From: Ptiloglossa arizonensis
Lineage: Eukaryota > Arthropoda > Insecta > Hymenoptera > Colletidae
Length of the DNA: 64,000 nucleotides
Direction: 5' to 3'
NCBI RefSeq assembly: GCF_051014685.1
Contig: NC_135055.1
Span: 6,188,001 to 6,252,000 of the forward strand
Of this stretch, positions 12,101 through 24,413 are shown one piece after another. The translations under genes were made by a program, and so were the position numbers. The notes beneath the pieces are model-generated. The model searched no databases. It saw only the letters and a list, made by a program, of their open reading frames with translations, and was not told the DNA's origin. Within the stretch, counting starts at the first letter, position 1, and every line of letters starts with the position of its first letter.

Positions 12101-13860
12101 CGGAACAGCGTATACCTGAGTCCCAATGACGCCTTAAAGTCGAAGCAGTCTTCAAACCGTTGCGACGCAGGGAGCCGACTGTTACGCGGTCAAAACAAAC
12201 AAATCGGTCGTTCCGAGAGAACGACGCGGTCGCCACGGTAGAAATTCATCGGTTTTTATCCGAGTGGCTTGCGGTCTGGCGAATTATTGCGTTCGCTTCG
12301 CGAGTCCCCTCGAACGGAAAAAAGTTAACTTTCCCGTTTCGGTGTGATGTCACTGGCGGATTTGTTGAGAGGATTTGCCCCGTTTGGTCGACTCGAACGA
12401 ATTTCACGAGCATCGATCCGTCGATCGTTGACGCCTAACGGGACATCGAAATAATTCAACCTGTCCACGGGACGCACGCTCGAAGAGCAACGCAGCGTCG
12501 AACTCTGGGCTAGTTCGCATCGAGCGTTCGATACGCGTACCAAGTACTCGATTCCCATCGAATACACCGTGTAAACGCATGTCAAGTTGGCACGACACGC
12601 GCGAGGAAGACGTATCGCACCTAAATAATACCTACGCGCGTTGAACGACTTCGCAACGTTGCGAACGCTCGTACAACCCGAATTAAGGTTAGGTTCCGTA
12701 CTACGCGTAACGGTAGTACCGAATCCACGCGGTTTTCGAAAAATCGAGCGAATAAAATCGTGTCGCAATCTCCGTGGACTTTCGCGAGCACGAACCACGC
12801 ACCGAGTAAAGACGTAACGCGTTTCAACGCTTCGAGAAAACGTCGAGCGTACACGTTGGTGTACAATATTTTTTTTCCAGATACTCGACGTGGACGTAAT
12901 CCGTTAACAAGGACCGTATCGAACGCTCGTTGCGCGCAATTCGCGGTAAGAAAAAAACCAGCACGTCGCGGCGAACCGAGTCTCTCTTTCGAAGGAACGG
13001 TTCTTCTCCTTTCGTTTCTCTCGTCCTGCTGTCACGCGACCTCTGGCGCTCGGTTTCTCGCGCGGAATGTCAGAGGATCCCCCTCCCCCTTCTCGGACCC
13101 CGTACGGCCCCCCACACTGTACAGAAATCGACGAAAATGCAACGCTTACCTGACGGACGCTCGAAGGCTGGAGATTTCGGCGGAACCCGGGTAATCCGGA
13201 CGAGGCACACCGAGAGACCCACGGGTCCAGCTGTCGCGGTCGCGAAAGTCGGCGTTCGTGGGCGAGAAATAAAAAATTCGTGAAGAAACTTGGGGAAAAA
13301 ACTGAGCCGGCGAACAACAGGTAGACGTGTGTCGCGCGCGCGCGCACACGCGGGCCAGCGAGTGAGAAACGTCGAGGCGTGTACCCGCGCCGTAGGAAGC
13401 CAAGAAAAATCCACGCGATCGTGCGTCGCGGCCGGTGCCGAGCCGACTGACTGACTGACTGACTGACTCCGCCAGTCAGCACACCGTACAGTCACCGCAC
13501 TTGCATCAACACACGCCGGCTGGCATCCACTTCCCCCGCAGCCTCTCTCGGCTCCGCTCCCAGCCGTGTTGGCCTCTCCTGCATCTCTCTCGCCGGGGCC
13601 TGACTGGCTGCTCGGCGTCTCCTCCGGCCCGTACTACGGCCGCGCGCGTTCCTCTGCTCGCCACGCTGCTCGCGTGCCTCCAGCCTTCGGCGTCTTGCCC
13701 CGTGGAAGCGTGGAATTCAACGGGGAACCTCCGGCAACTCTCTCGAAGCGGTTTCGAAGATATTGGGCTCAGTGTTCGGTTTGGCTCGGAACCTCTATGC
13801 ACAGGGTAACGGAGAAGTAACACAGTGAAAATCGGTTCCAAGGGTAAAAATAAGTAAGGA
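12100..13860. other. Broad CpG-rich block
   Basis: The longest CpG-dense stretch in the window. Many long overlapping frames on both strands result from the lack of AT-rich stops. It includes CG/CA alternating DNA (13338-13352), CT-rich stretches (13075-13120) and a GACT microsatellite. It may be a promoter and 5-prime UTR region of an unidentified gene, but no convincing start codon with a downstream coding exon was found. Confidence 0.35.
13445..13468. repeat. GACT tetranucleotide microsatellite
   Basis: Six uninterrupted GACT units, followed by CCGCCAGTCAG. Confidence 0.85.
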
Positions 13861-13869
13861 GTAACATTT

Positions 13870-14930
13870 TTCCCAGCTGTCTCCGTTTTCGAGAAAATTG
13901 CGCTTGGAAACGCAAGGACAGGTTAGGGCCCGTGTCGAGCACGAATCAGCCATGGATAGGAAAGTAAGATGAAAAATATTTTTTGCGTACTTGCGTGTAG
14001 GAAATTTCGAGTTGGGAATATTTTTTTCAACTTTTATTTCGTGGGACACGATTTTATTCCATATTATCGATTTATTTTCGTTTCGTTTAGCATACTGGGA
14101 GGTAATGTTTACGAAAATATTAGTCAGCGCAGAAACGCGTGTACTTCTTGGAAACAAAGACAAATAGGTCACCGATACCGGTGGAAGAAATACCAACGAT
14201 TCGTGGGATCGCTGCGGCCCGACGATAAAGCGTTTACACCTCGAATCGATTAACATCTTTCATTAAAATTAATGGAGAATCAATACTAATCCTCCTACAA
14301 TCGTACACGCTCGGCGCGTACCGATGCGCTAATTAAGCCAAGTATCTGCGCCTGACCGAGATACATCGGTGCGTTGGTTTTGATTTTGGAGGCAGCCGAG
14401 CATCGCGCGCCGTTCGTGACCCAATGTTCTCGGTTCAATATTTTACCGACGAATAACGGGCTGGGAACACCTGGCGCGTAGCCGTGACACGAACCACTTT
14501 ACCAGTTTCGTCCATTGGCAAACATCGTGGACCTGCCTCGTGTTTATATTAGATAAGGATAAATGGCAGGCGCGTGCATGTGCATCGTTAGCGAACGAAT
14601 AGCTTGGAATTTCTCGTTCAGCGTCGACGCACATAACGCGCGTTATTAACGCACAGACTCGGCAAATCAAACATCCTCTTTTCTATACTTGAGTAGAATT
14701 GGAACGCGACCCACATGTTCACAATCCACAGTTATGCACGTGTATCCGATCGATCTGTTTTACCCACCGAGTTTCGGTCGCTGGTGAGGTCGATACGTTT
14801 ATCCATGGTGGCGTTCCATTGTTCCCAATCTCGATCGATGGTTGTTATCTCGACTGAGCATTCGGTAATAAATTCCCTTTATTGTCCCAATCGCGGTAAT
14901 AAAATCAAACGAATACGAGGAGAGCATTCG
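13870..14930. other. Non-coding downstream flank of the SBP2-like gene
   Basis: No coding exon recognised. GAGCATTCGGT occurs twice (14858 and 14922) in a short imperfect repeat that includes TTTATT elements, possible poly(A) signals for the minus-strand gene. Confidence 0.3.
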
Positions 14931-14934
14931 GTGA

Positions 14935-14940
14935 TTTATT
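14935..14940 (-). terminator. Candidate poly(A) signal AATAAA for the SBP2-like gene
   Basis: AATAAA on the minus strand lies about 200 bp beyond the stop codon at 15140-15142. Another AATAAA-type hexamer lies further downstream near 14870-14885. Which is used cannot be told from sequence. Confidence 0.3.
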
Positions 14941-15020
14941 TAAACCTAATCAAACGTATAAAATGTACAAAAATTGTATCGAAACCGAATATCGTATTCC
15001 ACCGTTACAAATTGCACGAA

Positions 15021-15053
15021 ATATATCGATTATATATCGATTATATATCGATT
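15021..15053. repeat. 11-bp ATATATCGATT tandem repeat, three copies
   Basis: Three perfect head-to-tail copies of ATATATCGATT, each containing ATCGAT. They lie in the probable 3-prime UTR or just downstream of the SBP2-like gene. Confidence 0.85.
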
Positions 15054-15139
15054 TATAATTCATATTCATACATACAATCATTTCGACGAGCATTGTAAAA
15101 CGAATATTAATAAGTGTGGTTGTAAATACATTTTCTTGA

Positions 15140-17468
15140 TCAGAATATGTTAGGGTATACATTGTTGGGAGATAAAACTTTCAATAGCGTGATAATATTC
15201 TCCGAAAGTAAGTAATCGTCCGAGATCAGTTTCGATAAATCGATGATGCCGTCTCTTTTACCGCGCAGTTTTTGGAACGCGTTTCGGGCGTACACCAGTT
15301 CCCTTAAGACGTTCTTGAAAAGTTCCTGGAAAAAGACACGTGAAAGTGTTCAATGTTCATTTTGTGCAGTGTTATTTCGAATGTGATGGTTTGCTTACTT
15401 CGGCACCACTGTAATTTGCGACACCGATACAGCCAACGAGTCCTTTTCCGTGAGAATAATATCCCAACTTCCGTCTTCCCAAACCGAAACAGAAAACTAC
15501 GTCCTGCATCCTACACGCTTCGAGTAATTTATCAACTTGGTCGTCCAATCCACCTGCGATCAGGTAACGTTACAAATTGTTTCAAATATGATACGAAGAT
15601 TTACACATTTGGTATAGTACGTGGAAATTTCGTATTCGAATTCGTTAATCATAAACGTCGAAATTTGCAATGCAATATTTGTAATGTTTGTTTTGCATTT
15701 ACCTTCGAGTTCAACCTTTTCAAGATCAGGAGCGATAATTACAAATTTAAGTTTCTTCAATTCAACGTGTTTACGGACTTCCTTCAAACCGGAATAATAA
15801 CGCCGTTTATATCTGGATTTATTCGGATTTTTCTCGTGAAGCCTTTTTTGTAGTCTTGTTATTTCTCGCAAAAATATCTCTAGACTATTGTTCAAGTCTG
15901 GCATCAACATATTCGTACAGTATCTGTAAGATTATCAACTCGCAAAATAAATAGTGTAGTATAATCATTTTACACGTACGAAATAAATCTTAATCTTAAG
16001 AGGTTAAAATTGCGGAAAGGAAACAGGGAAGATTACACAATACAACTTTGATAAACATTTTAATAATAAAATATAATATTTATTGCATAAACTAAAATTA
16101 AGGAGTTAAGCGTACAAGATACTGTTATAATATCATCCAAAGTTACGGAATAATATTTAAGTACTGTACATACAAGATCCGGAACATTCTGCTATCTGTG
16201 TATGTACAAATTGAAATACTTACCCTCTAAAATTGCGAGAAAATATTACAAAGTTTTTAACGTCAGATTCGATACTACTAGTAGGCTCTTGTTTAATCTC
16301 TTGTTTAATCTCTTGTTTAATATCTTCCTTTATTTCGAGGGAAAGTGTATGTTTTATAATGTCATTTTCATCCTCATCAAATTGATAAGGATTCTGAGTG
16401 TTACTATTTCCAGTTAATTTATTCGAAACATAATTTCCTTGAATGCGAAGATTATTTAACTTCTCGATTATATCCGGTCTGTGATACACAGAACTTTCAA
16501 GAATATTTTCTGTGCCTCTAGATCCATATTCTTTACCGTATAGGGTCATTGTACACATATGTTTAACATAATCTACGTCTACTTCCGGGTCTGCAGTGAT
16601 TTTTAAAGCATTGAAATTAATAGCATCGATATCTTTGCAAATAGCCTGCATTTTTTCACGTTCAAAAACCTCTCTTTTTTGCATATTAATCTGTGCTCTC
16701 ATGTCACGATTTAATAGAATTATTCTCTTCAACTTTGAGGGTTTTTTATCTTTGGAAATACATATCCTAATTTTCTTGAAATTGGTAATTGTGTTTTTAT
16801 CTATAGCATTCGATGTGGTTATACCAGGAGGTCCTTTATATATGTTGATCCTAAATTTTGGTAACTCTTTATTATTCAGTTTATTTGTACATCTGGTGTC
16901 CTATAAATAGACTTGCATTATATAACGATTCGATAAAGTTTTAAACAATTTTTTACATTTAGACTAACCTGCAAAGCTTCTTGAAGATTAATGCAAATTT
17001 TATCCGTTCTCCTAAACTTTTTTGACTTCTTTGGTTCGATACTACTTGATTGCACAAGTGATAAATCTTCAATAATAGGCTTCGGCAGACATTGTTTCTT
17101 AAATGTAACAAAATTCTTATTGTGGACATTTGTATTGTTAAGTTCAGGGTATTCGGAATCCTCCAAGTTTGTTATTCTGTAACTTGTTCCAGCATCCGTT
17201 AGATCCTTTTTGTTCATAGAATGTTTGAACTGATTCATTTGACAAAGTTCTGGCCATAAATTACTAGAAGTATCGTGTCCACTTGTGCTAGAAGAGAGTA
17301 CCAAAATAAAAATAAAAAAACCATACTTGAAACTATATTTTTGACGGTTGTCATTTTCGATCTTTAAGTGTAGTACTTTTGCCTAGGATTTACTAGACAT
17401 ATCACAGAGATTATGTAAATTACTTACTGAAACGACCACGTTTGATTAACAGGCTGTGATCTCCGCAT
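15140..17468 (-). CDS. SECISBP2: SECIS-binding protein 2 (SBP2/SECISBP2-like), six exons
   Basis: In animals SBP2 binds the SECIS element in selenoprotein mRNA 3-prime UTRs and helps recode UGA as selenocysteine with eEFSec and the ribosome. Exons on the minus strand: 17468-17428, 17287-16969, 16900-16224, 15923-15703, 15553-15399, 15325-15140. Introns of 140, 68, 300, 149 and 73 bp are all GT-AG, and joining keeps one frame: 1599 nt, 532 residues plus TGA. The ATG is the first after an in-frame stop. Residues about 341-385 (SRNFRGYCTNML onward) match the SECIS-incorporation region, and about 385-490 form the L7Ae RNA-binding domain: GLKEV with its glycine at 391, KKLKFVIIAP, GGLDD at 420-424, GLGRRKLG, then a YSGAE segment. 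It lacks the long N-terminal extension of vertebrate SBP2 (over 800 residues). Residues 310-326 hold four tandem IKxE/D motifs. Family assignment is firm; orthology to SECISBP2 versus SECISBP2L is not resolved. Confidence 0.9.
16286..16333 (-). other. Tandem SUMO-consensus repeat in the SBP2-like protein
   Basis: A 12-bp coding repeat gives residues 310-325 as IKED followed by three copies of IKQE, the last followed by proline. Each IKQE fits the SUMO conjugation consensus (hydrophobic-Lys-x-Glu). It sits in an acidic linker just before the SECIS-incorporation region. Confidence 0.7.
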
Positions 17469-17518
17469 TCTATTTCACTCGAAAAGTTCGGCTGTCGTAA
17501 ATGTCTTTGCTACGTAAT

Positions 17519-17526
17519 TATCGATC
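17519..17526 (-). promoter_or_regulatory. DRE-like motif upstream of the SBP2-like gene
   Basis: GATCGATA on the minus strand matches seven of eight bases of the insect DNA replication-related element TATCGATA, a common core-promoter motif of housekeeping genes in flies. It lies about 50 bp upstream of the start codon. The match is suggestive only. Confidence 0.25.
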
Positions 17527-17678
17527 GTTACGATTTGAACGGCGTTGCCATTTATACAGGAAATACTATTCATAATTACTCTGTATGCCCTTCACTATCG
17601 TCAACTACGCAGAATGCACGTCACTTGCTAGATCGTACAAACATAGGAAGCTGTACTTGTACCTCAGGAAACGTAATG

Positions 17679-17689
17679 TGACGCCATCT
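17679..17689 (-). promoter_or_regulatory. CTCF-like motif upstream of the SBP2-like gene
   Basis: AGATGGCGTCA on the minus strand matches ten of eleven positions of the insect CTCF core (AGRKGGCGSYM). It lies about 210 bp upstream of the start codon, and the same eleven bases recur at 52388-52398. Confidence 0.3.
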
Positions 17690-20600
17690 ATTAGAGACAA
17701 TAGTTTCAAATCCTGTACACATGTAAAATTTTAATGATAATTGAATCATTTTAATTGTAAACGAAATACAACCGATATAGAGTAGACACGATATTGAATA
17801 AAAATTTCTGTTCCACTAGAAAAGTGGGAGTTGAATCAGAAACTAAGAAACTACCATTTTTGTGTCACAGTCAACGTTACCAATTCAAAATTTTTAAAAA
17901 TTACGACACATTCGCTAGAAAGAATTGAAAGAATTTCAAGAAATACATTACTACGCTACGTTATCTCATAAGTATCGTAAACGTTTCAACTCGAGAATTC
18001 CCCCTCGCGTTTGCAGTTTTCATTCTCATCAACGGACGTTAAAATAGTTTCACGTACAATGTACAATCGCAAAGTTTTGAAATTGACGATTAAGTACTAG
18101 ATGTTATATCTCCTTAGTACATTACGTTAATTAATTAACTCAAGATCGTTGGATAAAAGTTTTCTAGAAATTTCACATTCCTTAGCCACCGCGAATTATT
18201 CTTCGCTTATTCGTAGTTTTCTCTTTAATTTCCTGTGCCGATCGGTATACACGTACTCGGCACTCTCCACAGTTTATTAACCATTTACAAAATGAAAACA
18301 TATAATCTTGCACCGAGGCTCATGAAATTCGTAAACATCGTTCGACATCGCCGGTAGAAAAAATCTTGACTAATTGCTTCCTGGAAATCGCGCGTTCGAT
18401 TCCATTCACCGTCGGATCTCGCCCAGTGTTGTTTGACCTTTCGAGACGGTCGTTTCGCGGAAGGCCCTTTTCTTCGTAAGTGCTTTCTTCGTCTGGCCCG
18501 AAGCGGTGTGCTCGTGCGCCGTATGGAAGGATCTGCGCACGTGCACCGGCCTGGCCGACCGTAGGAAATCAATAATTTCCAGGGTATAAAAGATCCTGTT
18601 TCCGTAACGTGGCCACCTCTTGAGTTCCGGTGATCGGTGTGTCGCGCACCTCGGGCTCGAACGTGTTTAGTGGCATCTTCGTTTCCATTCGATTTCGGTT
18701 TCATCGAAGAGGTATACGAGCAGGTAGTCGGTTAAGTGATTAGCAGTAAGGCACACGCCAGCAGTATCCGCTGGCGTTTAGCGATAAGTTTCTCCCAGTA
18801 CTCACGGACGATCTCAGCGTCGAACGGGCCACCCATCGAGGCGTCGCGTCGTTTCCACCGTGACGACAGTATCGACGGAGTCGAGCGTCGTTTCGCGTAC
18901 GTTGTTCGTTTCTTTCTCGCGCGGGATCCGTCTTTTGCTCGTTTTGTCCCGACGTCTGGTAGGGTGCACTGCGATCGCCTGAACATCGATAATCGATCTA
19001 CGAGAGTCGTTCAATCGTTTTATTATGGATTCGTGTAATGCATCGTAGAAAGTGTAGACTGCACGTGGGCACGTAATCGAACGAACGCCAAGGAACAATA
19101 TGCGACCAACGGTCGTTAGTGTACCGCGGCTAAATACTTTCACCGCGTAAATGGAGGTTGGGCCGACGGTTATCGGTATTCGACGGTCGTCGGTCGCGCC
19201 GTTACACCCCGATATCGTCCGTGACCGTCTAACCGTTAAGACTTCGTATCAGAAAGATGAACTTCTTACGAGATTTGCATACATCCACGAGACTGATGGC
19301 TTAAGGATTTATACACTTCTCTTTCCAACCCTATCTGTTTTCTGTTTCATTCTCCCATTTTTGTGTTCTCCACACGGGACGAACCGTGTGGCATGGTGTA
19401 GGCCTCCTGGGGATCCCCGCCATGTAAAACAACGGGAACGCGTCCCGGCACAGTACCCCTTGGGTGGCGAGGAAAGCTGTGCCATTTTGTGTTCAGTTTT
19501 CCACCGATTCATCCAAAATCCAGCTTTCCTTGTTCCCCGTGTATTTTTAATTTTTTTTTTTTCCCCTCGTATACGCGCCCACATGGCATTTTTCAATCGC
19601 GATTTTCAATTTTTAACCGTCGATGCACCGGGTCGTTCGAGGAGCTGTGTTTTCGTTACTGAACATCTCGGAGACGTTAAATAGGTAAATTTTGAAATTG
19701 GACGCAGATCATCTTGAGTTTGTAGAGCCTCGAGAAACTTGGGTAAAATTTTATATATATATATATTTTTTTTTTCGAGACCAAGTCGCCTTCAAATGTC
19801 CACCGATCCTGAAAGACTTGAGGTGTCTTGAGGTGTAATGTTAGTGTGTCGGTTAATTCGAAGGAGAATAATTTTTAAAGGGCAAACGTGGTTGAAATGT
19901 ACAGGGTGGATCGTTTGTTAGGATCTCCTCGAATATCTTTTAAACCGTGGGTTGGGTTAAAGAATATTTAATTACGCATAGTTGCGTGGTATCGAGCAGG
20001 GACACATGTTGCTCTAATCGGTTGTTTGCTAGCTCGTATTTCTAACAGGTTTGCAGGGTCGCGGAGAATGTTTCGAATGAAATATTTAATGGAACTTGGA
20101 GAAGTGTTAGGGTTCATTTGTCTTCGAGTTTTATAATTAATACGCAACTCTGTATAAAGTATTTTCCTATCGTGATACACTGTTTGGATATTATTCGAGG
20201 TGACAGTGTCAAGTGTCTCGAACAGTACTGGGGATTTACAATTGAAACATACCAAGTCCTTCCGTCACTTTTATCTTGGGTGAAATTACTTTTAAACTGT
20301 GTCATCACGCTTTAAAAACACTCCCACGAGCTCCCCTTTTATCTTCCCTCGCTCTACTTCAACCCTTTATGATGCTGCGCTCAAACAAATTTCGGCTCGA
20401 CCTGGAAAATGTGTTCGAAAATGTAAGAATAATTCAGCTCGTAAACCGTGACCCTTCACTCGCCATATTTTTTCCTTTCGAGTTCACTAATTTTAATCAT
20501 TCGTTTAGCCAGCCTCTATGCAAATGTACACTTCCTTTTCGTAATACCATCAAGATTCATCCAACACAAATATTCACACCTTGCGTACACACTTGCTCCG

Positions 20601-20786
20601 ATACGTATTCCTAGTAACGTGTCGTGGATCGTAGAGAACATAAAACAACTAACAACAATTTCTATCTTCCTTTTAAATGCGAATTATGCAGAAAGTTTAT
20701 TGCCCCCCATTAGATGATACCACTAAATATACGCAACATTTTCTACGAAGCCACCAACTATAATAAATAAAATAATCAGAACTGGT

Positions 20787-20806
20787 GCGTGCCACATATG
20801 GCACGC
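20787..20806. repeat. Near-perfect 20-bp palindrome
   Basis: GCGTGCCACATATGGCACGC forms nine of ten base pairs as an inverted repeat. It could be a terminal or sub-terminal hairpin of a decayed transposon, or a dimeric binding site. Confidence 0.6.
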
Positions 20807-21020
20807 TACACGTTAAGAGATTAATGGCGTAAGATTCTTCTCGACCGTCTGGTTTGCGTAGCGCGAATAGCTTTCAAAGCGTTGATTATCTCATTCGACC
20901 GGGCAATTCGCTAATTACTTCGAGCAGTATATCATCGCCGAGTAAACAATTTTACGATTCCATTCGCATCTCGTTCCACGACCGAGGCTTAAATGCCTCG
21001 GGATAGTTCGCGGGCTAATA

Positions 21021-21054
21021 GAGCGAGCGAACGAACGAACGAACGAACGAACGA
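21021..21054. repeat. CGAA tetranucleotide microsatellite
   Basis: A GAGCGAGCGAACGAACGAAC-type run of about eight units just inside a CpG-rich stretch. Confidence 0.85.
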
Positions 21055-21610
21055 GTCGTGGCGCACGCGCGTGCGCCCGCGCACGCGCAGAGGGAGGCGC
21101 TCATTTCCCTGGCTGATTAAAACAAGAATGCGTATCGATTGTGTTGCCGCGTTGCGCGGGAATTTCACTTTAATGGGAGAAATTTGTACCTGTTAACCAT
21201 TAAACCGTTCTCGCCCCATTTCTTGGCCGGAGCACGCTGACGCGGCTCGCGCCGCGATAACGATCGCTGCTCGCTGGAAAGTTTGATTAAAACCCTGGCC
21301 GCAGGAAGCGCGGAATGATTCATTGTTCTCGGAAACGGACGCCGCGCGTCACAGGTCGCTTCGAACAGGTGATACGAGGAAAAAGCTGGCCGACGCGGGC
21401 CAGGAAACAAGCTGAAACGTTTTCATTGTCCGTGGGCGGGAACATGTGGACAAAATAGGGGAAAGTTGCCGAATTTCGAGCGATTTTCGTTACACACGGT
21501 GAAAAATGAAGCATTCGTGAGAACTTTGGTTCTTTCAACGCGTTGAATTCCACGGTGGTCACTTTGCTCGGAATTTTCAACGTTTCGCAACGAGTAACAA
21601 GTACACCCAT

Positions 21611-22330
21611 GAATTATCAAATTTTTCTAACAATGTTTTTTTTTTAACGTTGGATTCTATTTTGATCGCCTTGCTCTAAATTTTTAACGTTTCTTTGAAA
21701 GACTCGTAAGGAACGAAGCCTAATACTTGTCAAATTTAAAATAACGTTCTTGTTGTCAGTTATACCGTAGAATAACAAGTACATCGACAAATTATCCAAT
21801 TTTTCTAACGATTATATATTTTTTTTTAACGTTGTATTCTATTTTGGTCACCTTACACTAAATACGGAACGAAACCTAATACTTGTAAAATTTTAAAATA
21901 ACATTCTTGTCGTTGGTTATAAAATAATAAGTACACAGATAAACTATCAAATTTTTCTAATAACGTTTTTTTTTTTAACGTTGGATTCTATTTTGATCGC
22001 CTTGCTCTAAATTTTCAACGTTTCTCTAAAAAACTCGAAAGGAACGAAGCCTAATACTTGTAAACTTAAAAATAACATTCTTGTCGTTGGTTATAGAATA
22101 ATAAGTACACAGATAAACTATCCAATTTTTCTAACATCATTCTTTTTTTTTAAAGTTGCATTCTATTTTGGTCATCTTGCTCTAAATTTTTCAACGTTTC
22201 TCTAAAAAACTCGAAAGGAACGAAGCCTAACACTTGTAAAATTTAAATTAATATTCTTGTCGTTAGTTATATCGTAGAATAAGAAGTACATCGACAAATT
22301 ATCAAATTTTTCTAACAACGTTTTTTTTTT
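21611..22330. repeat. Degenerate tandem array of a 152-181-bp unit, four copies plus a partial
   Basis: AATTATC(A/C)AATTTTTCTAA starts near 21612, 21790, 21942, 22116 and 22297. Each unit runs through a poly-T tract, TTGGATTCTATTTTG, GGAACGAAGCCTAA and GTCGTTGGTTAT. The uneven spacing results from internal deletions. Confidence 0.8.
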
Positions 22331-24410
22331 TTTGAACAGTTGAAGCATTTTTCGCTGTGTTGTTTCATTGTTGAACTCGCTATTCCGTCCATATTTATTT
22401 GGAACTCTTTGGGATAAATTATAAAAATATATGTCGTGGAAATTAATCTATCAAATCTATCGAACCTAAGCTAACCCCATGGAATTCTAAATTACGAAAA
22501 TATATTTTTCACAATTGAATACACATCGCTTTGAAGATATGGGATAAAACGATGGAAAGGTATATATAGAATAAAATAACACTTCGTTCTTTTTATAAAT
22601 TTATTTTCCAAATTATTACATCTTGCGAATTTTAAACACGTACTTGTACGCAAATGAGAGACACATAGTAAATATGTGCAGAATGTATGTATGTACTTGT
22701 GTAAAATAAAATACCAATATTCCCATATTATTCCATGAAATATATTCTGCATACACTTTTCGTATATTTCTTATAATATTCAATAACAGTCCAATAGTAG
22801 CTTAATAGTAAATATTATTCGAATAGTATTTCAATTACATTACTGCGTGAAATAAACGACTAAAATATCATTCCAAACAGTGAATTTTCTATTTTCGTTT
22901 CAAATACTATTTCACCAAGTTCGATAAAGAATATCAATTTCGAACGTGTTGGATGATATCACTACATATCTCAGACTCATCGCTATATCGACAGAACAAG
23001 CAGAGGGTAGGGGTGGAGGGGTTGTCGCCTTTGTTCAGAAAAGAAACGAGACGCAGACGGATTTTCTCCTCGCCATATCGCGTGGAAAGTGTTTCTCCTT
23101 CAGGTCCCTCGTAGAAGATCGATTCTTCCTCGAACATTCAATTCCATTCCCCCCTCAATCCCCGTAGATGCACTTTAGATATTAGAGTTCCGTTTGCATT
23201 GGCTCCTAATGGAGTCCTCGATTTAATTTTATCTAGAAACGTGTATCATTGGATCGTTGAAATCGAAAAGGAATTTAATAGCTGAAACGTGTAAACTGTG
23301 ACAAATTATTTACATTTTAAATATTATTATCGAGTTGGTAACTATTCCATTACACCTGGGTGGATATAGACACGTTGCAACAACGTTACATTTCTATCGA
23401 GAATTTTATTTACACGCGAGAGATGTATTGTACGTACGCAAAAAGATTGTATCCAGACTTACCAAAAGTCCTACTCGTTCAGGTGTGTACCAGAACAGGT
23501 ACACGTGTACCTCGCTCGCGAGAAGATTACTACCCCTGCACGTGTAAGACCTCGGATGCAATCGTCTTGCACGCGGACTATACATTATTTGCTCTTTGAA
23601 GGGCACAGCGTCTCAGGAGTAATTAATCCTTCGAACGGTCGTGATTAATCCTTCAACAATTTTGAAACTCGTTGATCTTCGCGAATAAGAATCTTTCTCG
23701 GTTCGAGTAGATATCGATCTTGAACGAAAGTGTTCCTGGTGTGTCGAAACGCGCATTGTTCTCTGGTACGGCCCAATATTACGGGACAGTCATCACGGAG
23801 AAACCGTCAACGATCAACCTATTTTCCGCACGTTAATGATCTGGAATCGAGAGGATTAAGGAAGACATTGGGTCAGGCGATTGCACGGTTCGATCGAGGA
23901 CTCCTAAATCTTCTCGTGCCGCGCAATTCAATTTGCCAGCCGCGTGGTAAAGCTCCGCGTATCCGATTCGTAACGTTCGCGAGGCGTGAGAAGGCGAAAC
24001 CGCAGAGCGCATTAGCCCGCGAAAAAGAAAAATACGCAGTCTATTGATTATTATAAAACGACCAGGTAATATCTCTCGCCGCCTACTTACCTACTTATCG
24101 CTCTGTCCGCTGCTGGCGTGTTTCAAGGCTGCACGAAAAACCGTCCGACATGGACCACACGGGTGTCATACGAGGATCGTTAAATGAATACCACCTTCTC
24201 GATCCATATTTTATTTTTTCACATTTTTTTTAATACAGATTCATTTCCCTTTAATTGTTCTTCGGCGAATTTCACGAACCGTCGATTTTCTTCTGCATGA
24301 ATTTTTCTTGAGAAGTTCGTAACAAAATCCATATTTAAGAGTTTCCCTCTAGTTTCTAATACTTTCCTCGTTGACAATTTTGTACGAAAATTCGGCACGA
24401 ATAGTGTTCA
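22331..24410. other. Non-coding, no gene seen
   Basis: AT-rich to about 22930, then mixed composition. No exon, array or RNA gene that I can support. Confidence 0.3.
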
Positions 24411-24413
24411 AAA

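Larger units (their letters stand above)
17690..21610. other. Long stretch without a supported gene
   Basis: AT-rich to about 18270, then CpG-containing to about 19700, then mixed. The longest frames (18285-18704 minus, 19151-19684 plus) carry no known domain. A short hairpin with 8-bp arms lies at 19370-19391 and a poly-T run near 19550-19562. Confidence 0.3.

Noticed and set aside
15353..15853. 166-codon plus-strand frame
   Set aside because: Antisense to SBP2-like exons 4-5 and the intron between them.
18285..18704. 139-codon frame on the minus strand
   Set aside because: Arginine-rich reading of CpG-dense DNA without any family resemblance.
19151..19684. 177-codon ATG-initiated frame on the plus strand
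   Set aside because: Composition shifts along the frame, it has no domain, and a poly-T tract is translated as phenylalanine near the end. Looks like chance.
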